Shown here in pieces: positions 14,942-22,111 of a DNA stretch of 26,935 bases. The DNA lies in IMG/VR virus record IMGVR_UViG_3300030105_003601, positions 1 to 26,935 of that record, one strand, 5' to 3'. The notes beneath the pieces were generated by a model that worked only from the letters and a program-made list of their open reading frames with translations, was not told where the DNA came from and did no database searches. Numbering within the stretch: position 1 is the first letter of the stretch; every line of letters starts with the position of its first letter. The stretch comes from a virus. A program made the translations under genes and the position numbers.

Positions 14942-15252
14942 TTCGAGTTCACCTTGAGTTCGACCCACTTTTCCCAAGCGGCCTCACTCTCAAGATAATA
15001 CCCCTTACAGAAATATGTTTCCCCTTTGTCACCTTTGATGTTCATGGTCTTGTAGCCTACAACCTTCTTCATCTGTCGCACGATTTGTCCGATGCCATTT
15101 GAGTTAGGGATATAGGTCTGTGAGAGTCCCGACTGTTTGACAAGGTTTGCCAACTCGTTGGCGGAAACAACCCTGTCGTCCGTGGTCTTTAACACTTCAA
15201 CGATTCTCCTTTTGAGGGCAAAATTCTTCGGCATACTTTTTCTCGTAGCCAC
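14938..15252 (-). CDS. Winged-helix-like basic protein, 104 aa
   Basis: FALKRRIVEVLKTTDDRVVSANELANLVKQ, then NSNGIGQIVRQMKKVVGYKTMNI, reads as a winged-helix domain with a basic recognition helix; the short C-terminal region follows a beta wing (KGETYFCKGYYL). The GTG at 15252 follows GGGGGGA; an ATG at 15234 lacks a site. Likely DNA-binding, family unknown. Fourth protein of this layout in the window. Confidence 0.58.
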   Translation of the reverse strand: MATRKSMPKNFALKRRIVEVLKTTDDRVVSANELANLVKQSGLSQTYIPNSNGIGQIVRQMKKVVGYKTMNIKGDKGETYFCKGYYLESEAAWEKWVELKVNSN

Positions 15253-15253
15253 T

Positions 15254-15418
15254 TTATATTCCCCCCAAACTTTTCTTGCGTTGTGTGAATTTCATTGAGG
15301 TACCGCAGGTTATACAGGTTGCGATGAGGTAGGTTCTCTCATCACTTCTGTCGATGCTCAAGTTGAACTGAATACCGTCGCAGTGGCGTTTGTTTGTGCA
15401 GGTTATTCTTTTCTTCAT
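15254..15418 (-). CDS. 54-aa zinc-ribbon protein
   Basis: Cysteines at C(x6)C (CTNKRHC) and C-x2-C (CITC), with beta-strand-like sequence between them (IQFNLSIDR, TYLIAT), as in a rubredoxin-like knuckle or zinc ribbon. ATG at 15418 after GAGGTGG and overlapping the upstream stop (ATGA). Function unknown. Confidence 0.6.
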   Translation of the reverse strand: MKKRITCTNKRHCDGIQFNLSIDRSDERTYLIATCITCGTSMKFTQRKKSLGGI

Positions 15419-15576
15419 GCGCCCACCTCTTCTGCTTCCAACCAATAGTCAAGTTGACTCCGCACATACTCACGGAAGTCATCGACTGTCATATCTTCAC
15501 CGTACAGTTCATTCATGGTACTGTGTACCCATTTAGTGTACGCTATCATCTGTCTTGTTGTTATCATTCCTTTCAT
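15415..15576 (-). CDS. Unknown 53-aa acidic helical protein
   Basis: Reads MKGMITTRQMIAYTKWVHST, then a helical acidic half ending LDYWLEAEEVGA. No motif recognised. Both ends overlap neighbours by 4 bases, and its last codons form the GAGGTG site of the next gene, which supports it as a true gene. Confidence 0.55.
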   Translation of the reverse strand: MKGMITTRQMIAYTKWVHSTMNELYGEDMTVDDFREYVRSQLDYWLEAEEVGA

Positions 15577-16199
15577 TTTTCATCATCCTCACAGTCGCAT
15601 TCAAAGCAAGACCAACAACCTTCGCACGAGCCGCTGTCACACCACTCAAATTGGTCGTCGTCCACATATTGGCCACAACAAAGAGTGTAGCCATTCTGTA
15701 TTTTTCCGTCAATAGCAAATGGTTCACCGACTCCGTTGTAGCCTGCCTCGGAAGTGATTTTGGGGTAGTCCTTCATACCGTAGTCAGTGTGACCAAGGAT
15801 GCCCATACCTTCATAATTCGTTATGGGGTTGGTGTCACAAAGAGCAAAGGGGATGCAACAAATGGATGCTGTGTCAGCACAATGACTGTTGCCAGCACTA
15901 TGCCAACCCGTCTGCTCTAAGTCAGTGTATGACCATGAACCGTCGCCACCTGTCGATTGGATAATGAGTTTGAATCCCTTCCACTTGACAATGTTGGAGC
16001 CGTAGCCTTGACCTTCGGTTGCGGCATTCCACACCTTGCAGAAGTCTTGCCACTCGGACTCTTTGATGTAGTAGCAAGGGTCGCTGATGATGAAATCGTT
16101 GACATTCGGCTCACCGTGTTCATCGAGTTGCCACGGCTTTACTTCCTCAAGTTGGGGGAGTTCGGTGGTATAGGTGTTGTAGTGAATCTTTGGTATCAT
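15573..16199 (-). CDS. Cysteine-rich protein with 'DPCY' motif, 208 aa
   Basis: An N-terminal stretch NDFIISDPCYYIKESEWQDFC carries the DPCY motif seen in a number of uncharacterised phage proteins. The centre has GGDGSW. The C-terminal 40 residues hold about nine cysteines (CCGQYV, CDSGSCEGCWSCFECDCEDDEK), likely binding several zinc ions or a metal cluster. ATG at 16199 after GAGG. Function not known. Confidence 0.6.
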   Translation of the reverse strand: MIPKIHYNTYTTELPQLEEVKPWQLDEHGEPNVNDFIISDPCYYIKESEWQDFCKVWNAATEGQGYGSNIVKWKGFKLIIQSTGGDGSWSYTDLEQTGWHSAGNSHCADTASICCIPFALCDTNPITNYEGMGILGHTDYGMKDYPKITSEAGYNGVGEPFAIDGKIQNGYTLCCGQYVDDDQFEWCDSGSCEGCWSCFECDCEDDEK

Positions 16200-16768
16200 T
16201 GTGATTCCTCTTCGATGTAGTGGGTGGCCGTAGGGTGCCACCAAGTCGGTGCCTCAACACCTTTCTCCCAACAAGCAAAGCCAGCCTTTTCACGCATATA
16301 AAAGATGCGGTAGGCTTCGACATCGGTGTATGTTTCGGTGCAAAGAAGGTCGAGGTTGCGTCCTTTGGATTGGTTGAGGCAACGGGCAAAGGGTGAGGGG
16401 TGCGTGGTGCCGGGTAGGTAGTCCGCCCACACCACTGCTCTTCGCAATTCTGTCAGTTGTTCGCCAGCGAAATGCTCTTTGCCAAATCGTACTTTGAATT
16501 GCCTGCATAGTTCTTGGGCGTGTTGGTAAAGCCAAATCCAATTTGAATCGCTTTCCGATGCCCACTTTGTTGCTGGGTGGTTCCGGTAGCCGCCCTTGTG
16601 GGGCTTGGAGGTTGACTTGGTGAGGGGCATTCGGTCAGCAGGTGCGCCGTTGTTGAGCAGGCCCGAAACGAGCATCTGTACGCTTTCAACACACATCTTG
16701 CTTGCGTGTTGGTCACATACCATGCGAGCCGCCATGGAGGGGTCTTCGTCAAGTGCGAAGATGTTCAT
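16196..16768 (-). CDS. Conserved phage protein of unknown function, 190 aa
   Basis: Resembles a protein family I have seen widely in tailed phages. N-terminus MNIFALDEDPSMAARM followed by CDQHASKMCVESVQML (phage form 'DP..AA..l.DkH..KM.lEsaQ.L'). Then a central NHPATKWASESDSNWIWL and a C-terminal AYRIFYMREKAGFACW. The Asp-Pro, His-Lys and Glu residues may be catalytic, but the activity is unknown. ATG at 16768 after GAGGTGA. The stop overlaps the next gene (ends EEESQ, encoding its ribosome-binding site). Confidence 0.72.
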   Translation of the reverse strand: MNIFALDEDPSMAARMVCDQHASKMCVESVQMLVSGLLNNGAPADRMPLTKSTSKPHKGGYRNHPATKWASESDSNWIWLYQHAQELCRQFKVRFGKEHFAGEQLTELRRAVVWADYLPGTTHPSPFARCLNQSKGRNLDLLCTETYTDVEAYRIFYMREKAGFACWEKGVEAPTWWHPTATHYIEEESQ

Positions 16769-16950
16769 TCGTGAATCACCTCGCCGATAACGGTATTGCA
16801 TTGGAAGCAAGGGACTTTGCCATCGCTGTCGGTGTTGAAGTTGATGTGCCACGAAAGGGAGAGGGATTCTTCGGGACAAAGGCGGTTGGGGCAGTTGGTC
16901 GAGCCGTTCTTCACACGGACTCGTGGTGCTGGGACGAATATCACGCTCAT
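16765..16950 (-). CDS. 61-aa zinc-binding protein
   Basis: Two cysteine pairs, CPNRLC near 20-25 and CFQC near 48-51, with beta strands between (LSLSWHINFN). Compact zinc ribbon. ATG at 16950 after GGAGG. It overlaps both neighbours by 4 bases. Confidence 0.62.
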   Translation of the reverse strand: MSVIFVPAPRVRVKNGSTNCPNRLCPEESLSLSWHINFNTDSDGKVPCFQCNTVIGEVIHE

Positions 16951-17099
16951 TGTGAAACCTCCGAGTTTGCGACATAGAGAGTTGCTTTGAATGCAACCAC
17001 AACTTTCCCCGATGCTGATTCAACGGTGTGCTGTGATGTTCGGTCAATGACCAAATCCCACATGGCCCCGTCGATTTCAATGGGTATGACGGTGTTCAT
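16947..17099 (-). CDS. Unknown 50-aa beta-rich protein
   Basis: Short protein, MNTVIPIEIDGAMWDLVID at the start, with predicted strands throughout and no cysteines. ATG at 17099, 7 nt after a GGAGG made by the last codons of the upstream gene. Not recognised. Confidence 0.55.
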   Translation of the reverse strand: MNTVIPIEIDGAMWDLVIDRTSQHTVESASGKVVVAFKATLYVANSEVSQ

Positions 17100-17539
17100 T
17101 GGGATTCCTCCAACTTTGCTTGAAGTGCGTCGTCGGACAGCAGTTCGGTGCGAAGTTTGTTGACTTCTTCTTTCACTGCGTCGGGGTGTTGGTGGCTGAA
17201 AGACCAATCGTTGATTGGTACTACATCGCACCACGGGTCGCCTGTCATCATAACGCTGATGGTCTGTCGGTAGCCGTTCGGTTCCATCACACCTTCGTGT
17301 CGTATTCCGTATTGGAATGTGATGTTGGTATGTTCGTAGTTGAGTGCTTGGTGTGCAATCTCGTGGCAGTCAAGGGTGTTGTCTTCGATGGTGTGCATAA
17401 GGTCATAACCGTCGGGCATGGTGAAGAAGCGAGCGATAACGAAACCTCTTGTGTTCATTCGTTCGATGAACCGAGCAAGGTTGTCGGTATAATCGTACTT
17501 GCGTAGTGTTGCGTCAATTGTATCTGTGTTTGGTTTCAT
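17096..17539 (-). CDS. Unknown protein, 147 aa; first gene after promoter P1
   Basis: Mixed alpha/beta: DNLARFIERMNTRGFVIARF, a central CHEIAHQALNY with HxxxH-like spacing, and GDPWCDVVPINDW. HEIAH resembles a metalloprotease HExxH only superficially. The ATG at 17539 is preceded by ATGGAGATA, the leader seen at other operon heads. It ends EESQ, coupling to the next gene. Confidence 0.58.
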   Translation of the reverse strand: MKPNTDTIDATLRKYDYTDNLARFIERMNTRGFVIARFFTMPDGYDLMHTIEDNTLDCHEIAHQALNYEHTNITFQYGIRHEGVMEPNGYRQTISVMMTGDPWCDVVPINDWSFSHQHPDAVKEEVNKLRTELLSDDALQAKLEESQ

Positions 17540-17610
17540 GTGTGTATCTCCATTGTTTTTGTGTGGGGTGTGTCGGGTTGTCTGCCTACAAATTAAGTAG
17601 TTTGTCCTAC

Positions 17611-17638
17611 TATTTAAACCTGTTGGTACTGCGACTAT
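17611..17638 (-). promoter_or_regulatory. Promoter P1: ATAGTCGC - 12 nt - TTTAAATA
   Basis: The minus strand reads ATAGTCGC, AGTACCAACAGG, TTTAAATA. Same spacing as the other copies; about 75 nt upstream of the ATG at 17539. Downstream it shares TTAATTTGTAGGC with promoter P2. Confidence 0.78.
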
Positions 17639-17650
17639 TGGTGTTTGGGG

Positions 17651-18250
17651 CTATTGCCCCCGTCGGTTTCTTCGGGTGCTTTGGGCTTTGCGACAAGGGA
17701 TGCAAACTTTCGCTCCCCTGCCTCTTGAGGTGATTCGGCATTCTTCGGAGCCGCATGAAAGACTGTGGCAACTTTCGTTTGCACAAATTCGGCTACCAAC
17801 GATTCTTTTTATGTGTTCTTCTCTTTCTTCCGGAGAGCAGTTGTGGAAGGGTGAACCAATGGGTAGTTGGTCACGGGTGATGTAGGGATAGGTCGAGGCA
17901 GGCTGAACGCCTCCGTCAACGGCGGAGGCGTATTCACGGTCTTGGATGCTCCACGAGTAAGCGCATATTGAACACGAGTAGTCATGTTTGATAGCATCAC
18001 TCATTTCCATAACGGTAAAAGTAAGTTCGTATTCTCGGAGTAGTGCGGCTACAATAAGACCGGCGTTGACTTCTCCGACAGTAAGTATTTTGGCGAATTC
18101 AACGGAGGATGAGATTTTCCACGGGAAACCAAACCCAGCAAAGAATGTGATTGTGTTGTGCGGGTCGTCCGAAAAAGCAACCAAGATTGGACTTTTGAAC
18201 AAATGGTTTTCGGGGTATTGTATTTTGAGGTTGTGTGGGTAGTCTTTCAC
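17651..18250 (-). CDS. Unknown zinc-binding protein, 199 aa
   Basis: The N-terminal 90 residues form an alpha/beta domain (PILVAFSDDPHNTITFFAGFG). A middle CSIC pair and a C-terminal set (CANESCHSLSCGSEEC, then CIPC) make at least two zinc sites, followed by a basic tail (RKAQSTRRNRRGQ) suited to nucleic acid binding. The start is a GTG at 18250 that overlaps the upstream TGA (GTGA) and follows GGAGGTGA. Family not recognised. Confidence 0.6.
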   Translation of the reverse strand: MKDYPHNLKIQYPENHLFKSPILVAFSDDPHNTITFFAGFGFPWKISSSVEFAKILTVGEVNAGLIVAALLREYELTFTVMEMSDAIKHDYSCSICAYSWSIQDREYASAVDGGVQPASTYPYITRDQLPIGSPFHNCSPEEREEHIKRIVGSRICANESCHSLSCGSEECRITSRGRGAKVCIPCRKAQSTRRNRRGQ

Positions 18251-18381
18251 GCCGTCACCTCCACGACTTTCATAAAACCAATGTCGCCATTGGTAGTGCA
18301 TACTTGGCACATAATGAAAGTGAAGTTGGCGTGTGGTGCTTCGCTGATTCTATCACACTTCGTGCATTGAACTTGTATCAC
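18247..18381 (-). CDS. 44-aa zinc-ribbon peptide
   Basis: Two CxxC knuckles, CTKC at 6-9 and CQVC at 25-28, in a 44-residue frame ending VVEVTA. Start GTG at 18381 and stop both use the same junction sequence GAGGTGACGGCGTGA, which also ends the upstream gene. This gives a ribosome-binding site, stop and GTG start in 15 bases. The duplication of the junction strongly supports this tiny gene. Confidence 0.68.
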   Translation of the reverse strand: MIQVQCTKCDRISEAPHANFTFIMCQVCTTNGDIGFMKVVEVTA

Positions 18382-18722
18382 GCCGTCACCTCAAGTAGTC
18401 GGTATTCCTTGGACTTGCCAGCCTGTCGTTGTTCAAACCTTTCGTCCATTCGCATAAACTGTGCAAGTTGGAGAGAGGTCGGTAGGTAGCGCATTGTGAC
18501 ATGGCGTGGTTTGGAGCGGGAGACAGGGCTTGAATGAAGAGCGGCAGTTGTCTGTCTATCTCGCAGTCGCTTGTTTTCAGCATCGGCCAAGGTGTTGTTG
18601 TCGAGAAGCATACCCGTCAACTCACGGGTGGATGCCCATGCGTTGTCAGTTATTGTTAGGGCGATAACAAGTCGGTCTGTGATTTGAGTTCGCCGCCTCT
18701 TGCTTTTGTCACCAATCGCCAT
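18378..18722 (-). CDS. Unknown basic protein, 114 aa
   Basis: Basic N-terminus (DKSKRRRTQITDRLVIAL), a possible winged-helix core (ASTRELTGMLLDNN), then a Ser/Arg/Lys-rich stretch and a helical C-terminus ending LLEVTA. Probably nucleic-acid binding; not recognised. ATG at 18722 in a TGATG overlap. Confidence 0.58.
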   Translation of the reverse strand: MAIGDKSKRRRTQITDRLVIALTITDNAWASTRELTGMLLDNNTLADAENKRLRDRQTTAALHSSPVSRSKPRHVTMRYLPTSLQLAQFMRMDERFEQRQAGKSKEYRLLEVTA

Positions 18723-19315
18723 CAAGCATCAACTTCCTTTGTTTTTAGCATACGCCAGCCTGTTTGGAGTTTTCTCACGCAGTTCTTACAGACATTCTGC
18801 TCTTTTCCGTCAACAAGTCTGTCGCAGGTGTCGAAGAGAATGTATGGGCTTTTGTCCTTATTCATACCGAATGAACCTCGGTCACGAGTTGTCAGTCCTT
18901 CTTTCATCTGAAATCCGGTACTTCCGGGTAGGTAGCGTTGACCTTGCTTCTCGGCATCGGTAGTTGGCACTGGTGGATTCATCGACATGCCAAAGAATCC
19001 GCACTTTGAGAACTTGGCACGGGCTTCAAGGCGTACTGGACCGTAGCCGTCGAACTCCCTCTCTTCGTATGAGTGGTAAATCCATCCGCTGTCTTTGCAT
19101 TCGTAGTGTTCTCCAAAACCCCAACCTGATTCTTCGACCCACTTCTTCGCTTCTGCGATGGATTTGGGGCCGACGACGGCGGTGTAGTTCACGACTTTTT
19201 CAATCTGTGCGAAGTAGTAAATTGATGTTCCGGAAATAACTTTTTTGCTTTCCCGAAGTAGGTGGGAGCAGTCAAGAAAGTGGGTCGGGATGCGTTCAAT
19301 GTTTGTCAGTGTCAT
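18722..19315 (-). CDS. Unknown protein with C-terminal CxxC motif, 197 aa
   Basis: Alpha/beta first half with aromatic clusters (GWGFGEHYECKDSGWIYHSY), then a Gly/Met-rich central part (FFGMSMNPPVP), and FDTCDR plus CKNC near the C-terminus making a possible zinc site. Not recognised. ATG at 19315. It overlaps both neighbours. Confidence 0.58.
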   Translation of the reverse strand: MTLTNIERIPTHFLDCSHLLRESKKVISGTSIYYFAQIEKVVNYTAVVGPKSIAEAKKWVEESGWGFGEHYECKDSGWIYHSYEEREFDGYGPVRLEARAKFSKCGFFGMSMNPPVPTTDAEKQGQRYLPGSTGFQMKEGLTTRDRGSFGMNKDKSPYILFDTCDRLVDGKEQNVCKNCVRKLQTGWRMLKTKEVDA

Positions 19316-19503
19316 ACTTTCACCTCAATAACAAGGTCGTCTGTTTGAGCGTTTGTTTCAAAGTGGTCGAATGATTTCTGCCAAGCGTCGTGTTCACGGA
19401 AGTAAATGACACTTGGGTGCATCACCATGTTGATTCTGCCGGACATTTGAACATCGTAGTAGTTGCTCCAAATGGAGTGGGTGATGGTGTAGGGTGGATT
19501 CAT
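19312..19503 (-). CDS. Unknown 63-aa protein
   Basis: MNPPYTITHSIWSNYYDVQM start, aromatic, no cysteine pairs, ends VIEVKV. ATG at 19503 after GGGTGA and overlapping the upstream stop. The frame extends further up but without a start signal. No function seen. Confidence 0.52.
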   Translation of the reverse strand: MNPPYTITHSIWSNYYDVQMSGRINMVMHPSVIYFREHDAWQKSFDHFETNAQTDDLVIEVKV

Positions 19504-19631
19504 GCTTTCACCCACCATGCGGTTTCGCCTTTTTTGGTGTAGCCGACGAAGACCCAGTTGTCGTTGGGATAGCCCCAACAGTTCATTTCGGTAGTCGGTA
19601 TCTCGCTTGTTTTATGTTCTTTTGTTTTCAT
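19500..19631 (-). CDS. Unknown 43-aa protein
   Basis: Lys-rich start (MKTKEHKTSE) followed by a Trp-rich end (CWGYPNDNWVFVGYTKKG, then WWVKA), like a small WW- or SH3-type fold. ATG at 19631 after ATGGAGGA, the operon-head type leader, although I see no TATA box in the 90-base gap upstream. Confidence 0.52.
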   Translation of the reverse strand: MKTKEHKTSEIPTTEMNCWGYPNDNWVFVGYTKKGETAWWVKA

Positions 19632-19723
19632 ATTTTTTCCTCCATTGTTTTTTTTTGTGTTTGGAATGTGTTGGTGTCGGGCAAGCACTACGGCTGGCCG
19701 TCATTCACGGTCACATCGGCAAC

Positions 19724-20695
19724 TCAAGCGATGATTCGGGCAACCACCGAGTCCCATGCTTTTGCCTTTGTGTTGGAACCGACGCCAAGGACGGCGGATT
19801 CGACACGCTTTTGGTTCACGGTACCTGCGGCGTCGTGGACCCATGCGTGGTCGATGTATTCGGTGACGACATTGAACGACTGCCAAGCGGTGTCACGCAT
19901 AGCCGAGGTGTTGTTCGTGCGGGACTTCTCAAGGGCGAGAAGGTGGTTCATGGTGTTGAACCCACGGGTCTTGAGGCCGTGTTCATTTTCGCCATCACGC
20001 AACTTTTCGTCGGTCTTGAGGCCGAGAATGTCGATGTAGTATTCGGCCCTGTCAACGGCATCCATCTCAACGGCCATCAGTTCGGTGGCGGTGTCGCAGA
20101 AGTTTTGATTGAGCGAGTCAGTCAATTTGATGGCGTGTCGCATTTCAGCAAGCCGGTCGTGCATCTTTGAAGAATGCCGGATTGAGAGGTCACGAGGGTT
20201 GATGCCAGCCCGCTTGAGGCTTGACATGGCGTGGCGGAATTGGTTGGTACAGCCAAGGCGAACATTGGTCGGGACACACCGTACCCCTTGAGAGCCGTCG
20301 TGGGCGTTCGTGAGGTAAATGTATTGGTTCACATCATCCCATCCGTCGATGCGGAAGGTGTCGGGCAGGGCGAAGGAAGCATAGAGGCTTGAGCCTCCGT
20401 CAATCATTCCAACTCGGTCCCATTCAATCTCGCCGGTACCCACAAGGGTGTCGGCCATCGCAAGCAATTCGTTGTTTTGCAGGGGGTTGTAGGTTTTACC
20501 CACAACTCCGAGCGTGTGGTCATTGTCTGTTCTTGCGACCCGTTGGAACTTGCTTCGGACTTCTCGGCCCTGTGCTGTGTACAGCGGTTCAGTCTTCACA
20601 CCAAAGTCCATGCCAGCATTGGCAAGTACCTCGGCGGTGTTATCTCCACGGGCCTGTTGACCCATCGTCATATATGCGGCTATCATTCTGCTCAT
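19724..20695 (-). CDS. DUF932 family phage/plasmid protein, 323 aa
   Basis: Matches the DUF932 pattern: LGVVGKTYNPLQNNELLAMA near residue 63, then MIDGGSSLYASFALPDTF, LTNAHDGSQGVRCVPTNVRLGCTN (strand-rich core with a conserved 'sHDGs...RvvC.N'), and a helical C-terminus. Members are widespread on phages and plasmids; the function is unknown. The ATG at 20695 is preferred because GGAGATG lies 10 nt upstream; an in-frame ATG at 20710 begins inside that site. First gene after promoter P2. Confidence 0.85.
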   Translation of the reverse strand: MSRMIAAYMTMGQQARGDNTAEVLANAGMDFGVKTEPLYTAQGREVRSKFQRVARTDNDHTLGVVGKTYNPLQNNELLAMADTLVGTGEIEWDRVGMIDGGSSLYASFALPDTFRIDGWDDVNQYIYLTNAHDGSQGVRCVPTNVRLGCTNQFRHAMSSLKRAGINPRDLSIRHSSKMHDRLAEMRHAIKLTDSLNQNFCDTATELMAVEMDAVDRAEYYIDILGLKTDEKLRDGENEHGLKTRGFNTMNHLLALEKSRTNNTSAMRDTAWQSFNVVTEYIDHAWVHDAAGTVNQKRVESAVLGVGSNTKAKAWDSVVARIIA

Positions 20696-20794
20696 TTTTT
20701 TCATCTCCATTTTTTTTCATTGTTTTTTGGGGGGGTGTAGTGCGTTGTCGGCTTGTCGGCTTGTTCCGCCTACAAATTAACTACTACCTCATAC

Positions 20795-20822
20795 TATTTA
20801 AAGGTATCGGTAGTGCGACTAT
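20795..20822 (-). promoter_or_regulatory. Promoter P2: ATAGTCGC - 12 nt - TTTAAATA
   Basis: The minus strand reads ATAGTCGC, ACTACCGATACC, TTTAAATA, then about 100 nt of leader to the DUF932 gene. It shares TTAATTTGTAGGC downstream with P1. It starts just past the stop of the gene at 20839. Confidence 0.8.
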
Positions 20823-20838
20823 CCGCTCCTATACCATT

Positions 20839-21186
20839 TCACTGAGAGCCTCCGTGCCCTGCGTACTGTGCGGGTAGGTGGACGGCCCAGTGAATGTCTT
20901 GTCGTGATTCGATACCATCTATGAATACGGTTCGGTGAAGTCTTGTCGAAACAAATCTTGAGGTGTTTTCTTCGGTTGCGTTGTGCTTGCGTATGTACTG
21001 CGCCCATACCCCGCTCGTCGGGAAGTTGCGGTACAGTGGTGATTTTGAGAGGTAAGGCCAAACCCGCTCCATCAAATTGTACAATTCGGTGCGTGTGAAA
21101 GGAACGGGCTTCTTTGCGATGCGTGAATGGTAGCGCATTAGTTTGAACATCTCATCCATGCACAGTGCGTTTAGTTTTGTCGTCAA
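20839..21186 (-). CDS. Unknown protein, 115 aa, TTG start
   Basis: Basic helical protein (MFKLMRYHSRIAKK, FTRTELYNLMERVWPYL) with a mixed C-terminal half; the helices could form a winged-helix-type DNA-binding domain. The start is TTG at 21186 overlapping the upstream TGA (TTGA) with GGGGGTG upstream. Last gene before promoter P2. Confidence 0.56.
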   Translation of the reverse strand: MTTKLNALCMDEMFKLMRYHSRIAKKPVPFTRTELYNLMERVWPYLSKSPLYRNFPTSGVWAQYIRKHNATEENTSRFVSTRLHRTVFIDGIESRQDIHWAVHLPAQYAGHGGSQ

Positions 21187-21473
21187 AGTATTGCACCCCC
21201 TTCTTGTGGTTCGTCGTCGTCGCCCATGGTGGAGTTGAGTTCAGCCATCTCCATTTCTTTGCGATGTCCAAAGTCATGTGTCGCAAGCATGTGATACACA
21301 TTGTAGTCCGGCCCGACAAATTCGGTACCGCACACGGCGCAGGTCATTCTTGTGATTTTGAGGTCGGAAACCCACATCTTCCGGTCGGTGAGATATACGC
21401 CGTCGTCGGATTCTTCGGGACCAATCATCTCGGAAATTAGTTTTGAGAGAATATCAAGTGTGAGTTCTTTCAC
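21183..21473 (-). CDS. C2H2 zinc-finger protein, 96 aa
   Basis: TCAVCGTEF followed by YHMLATH gives a classical C-x2-C...H-x5-H finger at about residues 44-66, flanked by an N-terminal helix (ELTLDILSKLISEMIG) and an acidic tail. C2H2 fingers are common in archaeal virus DNA-binding proteins. GTG start at 21473 after GGAGATGGG, overlapping the upstream TGA. It is a candidate regulator of viral promoters. Confidence 0.68.
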   Translation of the reverse strand: MKELTLDILSKLISEMIGPEESDDGVYLTDRKMWVSDLKITRMTCAVCGTEFVGPDYNVYHMLATHDFGHRKEMEMAELNSTMGDDDEPQEGGAIL

Positions 21474-21625
21474 TGTCCCATCTCCTTCATTTGTTTTCTC
21501 ATCTGCGTGATTGTTTCTCGTGCTTCTTCAAGCATACGACCGAGAGCATCCTCTCTATCCCATGCCGCACTAAGAGGGTCGTCGGATGCTATTCGCCATT
21601 GTATGTCTTCCATTGTTCTGTTCAT
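21470..21625 (-). CDS. 51-aa helical protein
   Basis: Nearly all helix: SAAWDREDALGRMLEEARET, then a Met/Lys-rich end (QMRKQMKEMGQ) likely to form a coiled coil. No recognised family. Four-base overlaps with both neighbours (ATGA, GTGA); its last codons supply the GGAGATGGG site of the zinc-finger gene. Confidence 0.58.
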   Translation of the reverse strand: MNRTMEDIQWRIASDDPLSAAWDREDALGRMLEEARETITQMRKQMKEMGQ

Positions 21626-21786
21626 TGGTTCACCATCCACATTTTGAGCAGGGTTGAGTCTTGTGACATTTTGAGAATGTGTTTTGCGAGCATCAATGCG
21701 TCTGCGTTGTCGATGTATGTTTCAAGTATCGAGTCGCTTGGGAAGTGTTGCCATTGAATGCGGTAGTCATGGAGTTCTGCGCTCAT
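21622..21786 (-). CDS. 54-aa unknown protein
   Basis: Helical, with aromatic residues (YRIQWQHFPSDSILETY) and a leucine-rich end (LAKHILKM). Both ends overlap neighbours (ATGA), and GGGGTG precedes the ATG at 21786. IQW near the N-terminus is also found in the next protein (DIQWRIAS), hinting at a shared origin, but the similarity is too short to prove this. Confidence 0.56.
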   Translation of the reverse strand: MSAELHDYRIQWQHFPSDSILETYIDNADALMLAKHILKMSQDSTLLKMWMVNQ

Positions 21787-21968
21787 TCAAACACCCCATG
21801 GAACTTTGAGTGGCAATCGTAGCACACTTCAAGGCGGATGCCGTATGCGAGCCGAGGGAGGGTGCCGTCACTGTAAATAACGAACCTTCTTCCGTAAATG
21901 ACGACTGTGCATGATGGGTATTCGCAAGGTCGGCTGGATGAGTGACCGATGTATTTTTCGTGACTCAT
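21783..21968 (-). CDS. 61-aa zinc-binding protein
   Basis: CEYPSC and CYDC pairs with an intervening beta hairpin (VVIYGRRFVIYSDG) and a His near the end; this fits an HNH-like or treble-clef zinc knuckle, but the catalytic residues for HNH are not complete. ATG at 21968 after GGGGGTGA, overlapping the previous stop. Confidence 0.6.
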   Translation of the reverse strand: MSHEKYIGHSSSRPCEYPSCTVVIYGRRFVIYSDGTLPRLAYGIRLEVCYDCHSKFHGVFE

Positions 21969-22111
21969 TCGCTCACCCCCAGCAGGCTTCCATCGAGCGT
22001 TTTGAAGTGGGCTTCGACTTCTTCGGGAGTCATGTTCATTTTACGACCCATTCTCGCTATGAAGCGAGTCCAACCGTCTTGGCAATTTGAGCAGGGACAA
22101 CCAGCACTCAT
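21965..22111 (-). CDS. 48-aa cysteine-containing protein
   Basis: Three cysteines near the N-terminus (GCPCSNCQDGW) then a basic helix and an acidic helix (NMTPEEVEAHFKTL). Possible single zinc site. The ATG at 22111 overlaps the ArdA stop. Small proteins with a similar CPC..C start occur in phages, function unknown. Confidence 0.58.
   Translation of the reverse strand: MSAGCPCSNCQDGWTRFIARMGRKMNMTPEEVEAHFKTLDGSLLGVSE

Noticed and set aside
17096-17539. HEIAH in the 147-aa protein as a metalloprotease motif
   Set aside because: It does not match HExxH plus a third ligand in the right spacing; only superficial.
21783-21968. HNH endonuclease call for the 61-aa zinc protein
   Set aside because: The cysteine pairs fit but the central His-Asn-His catalytic residues are not present in order.
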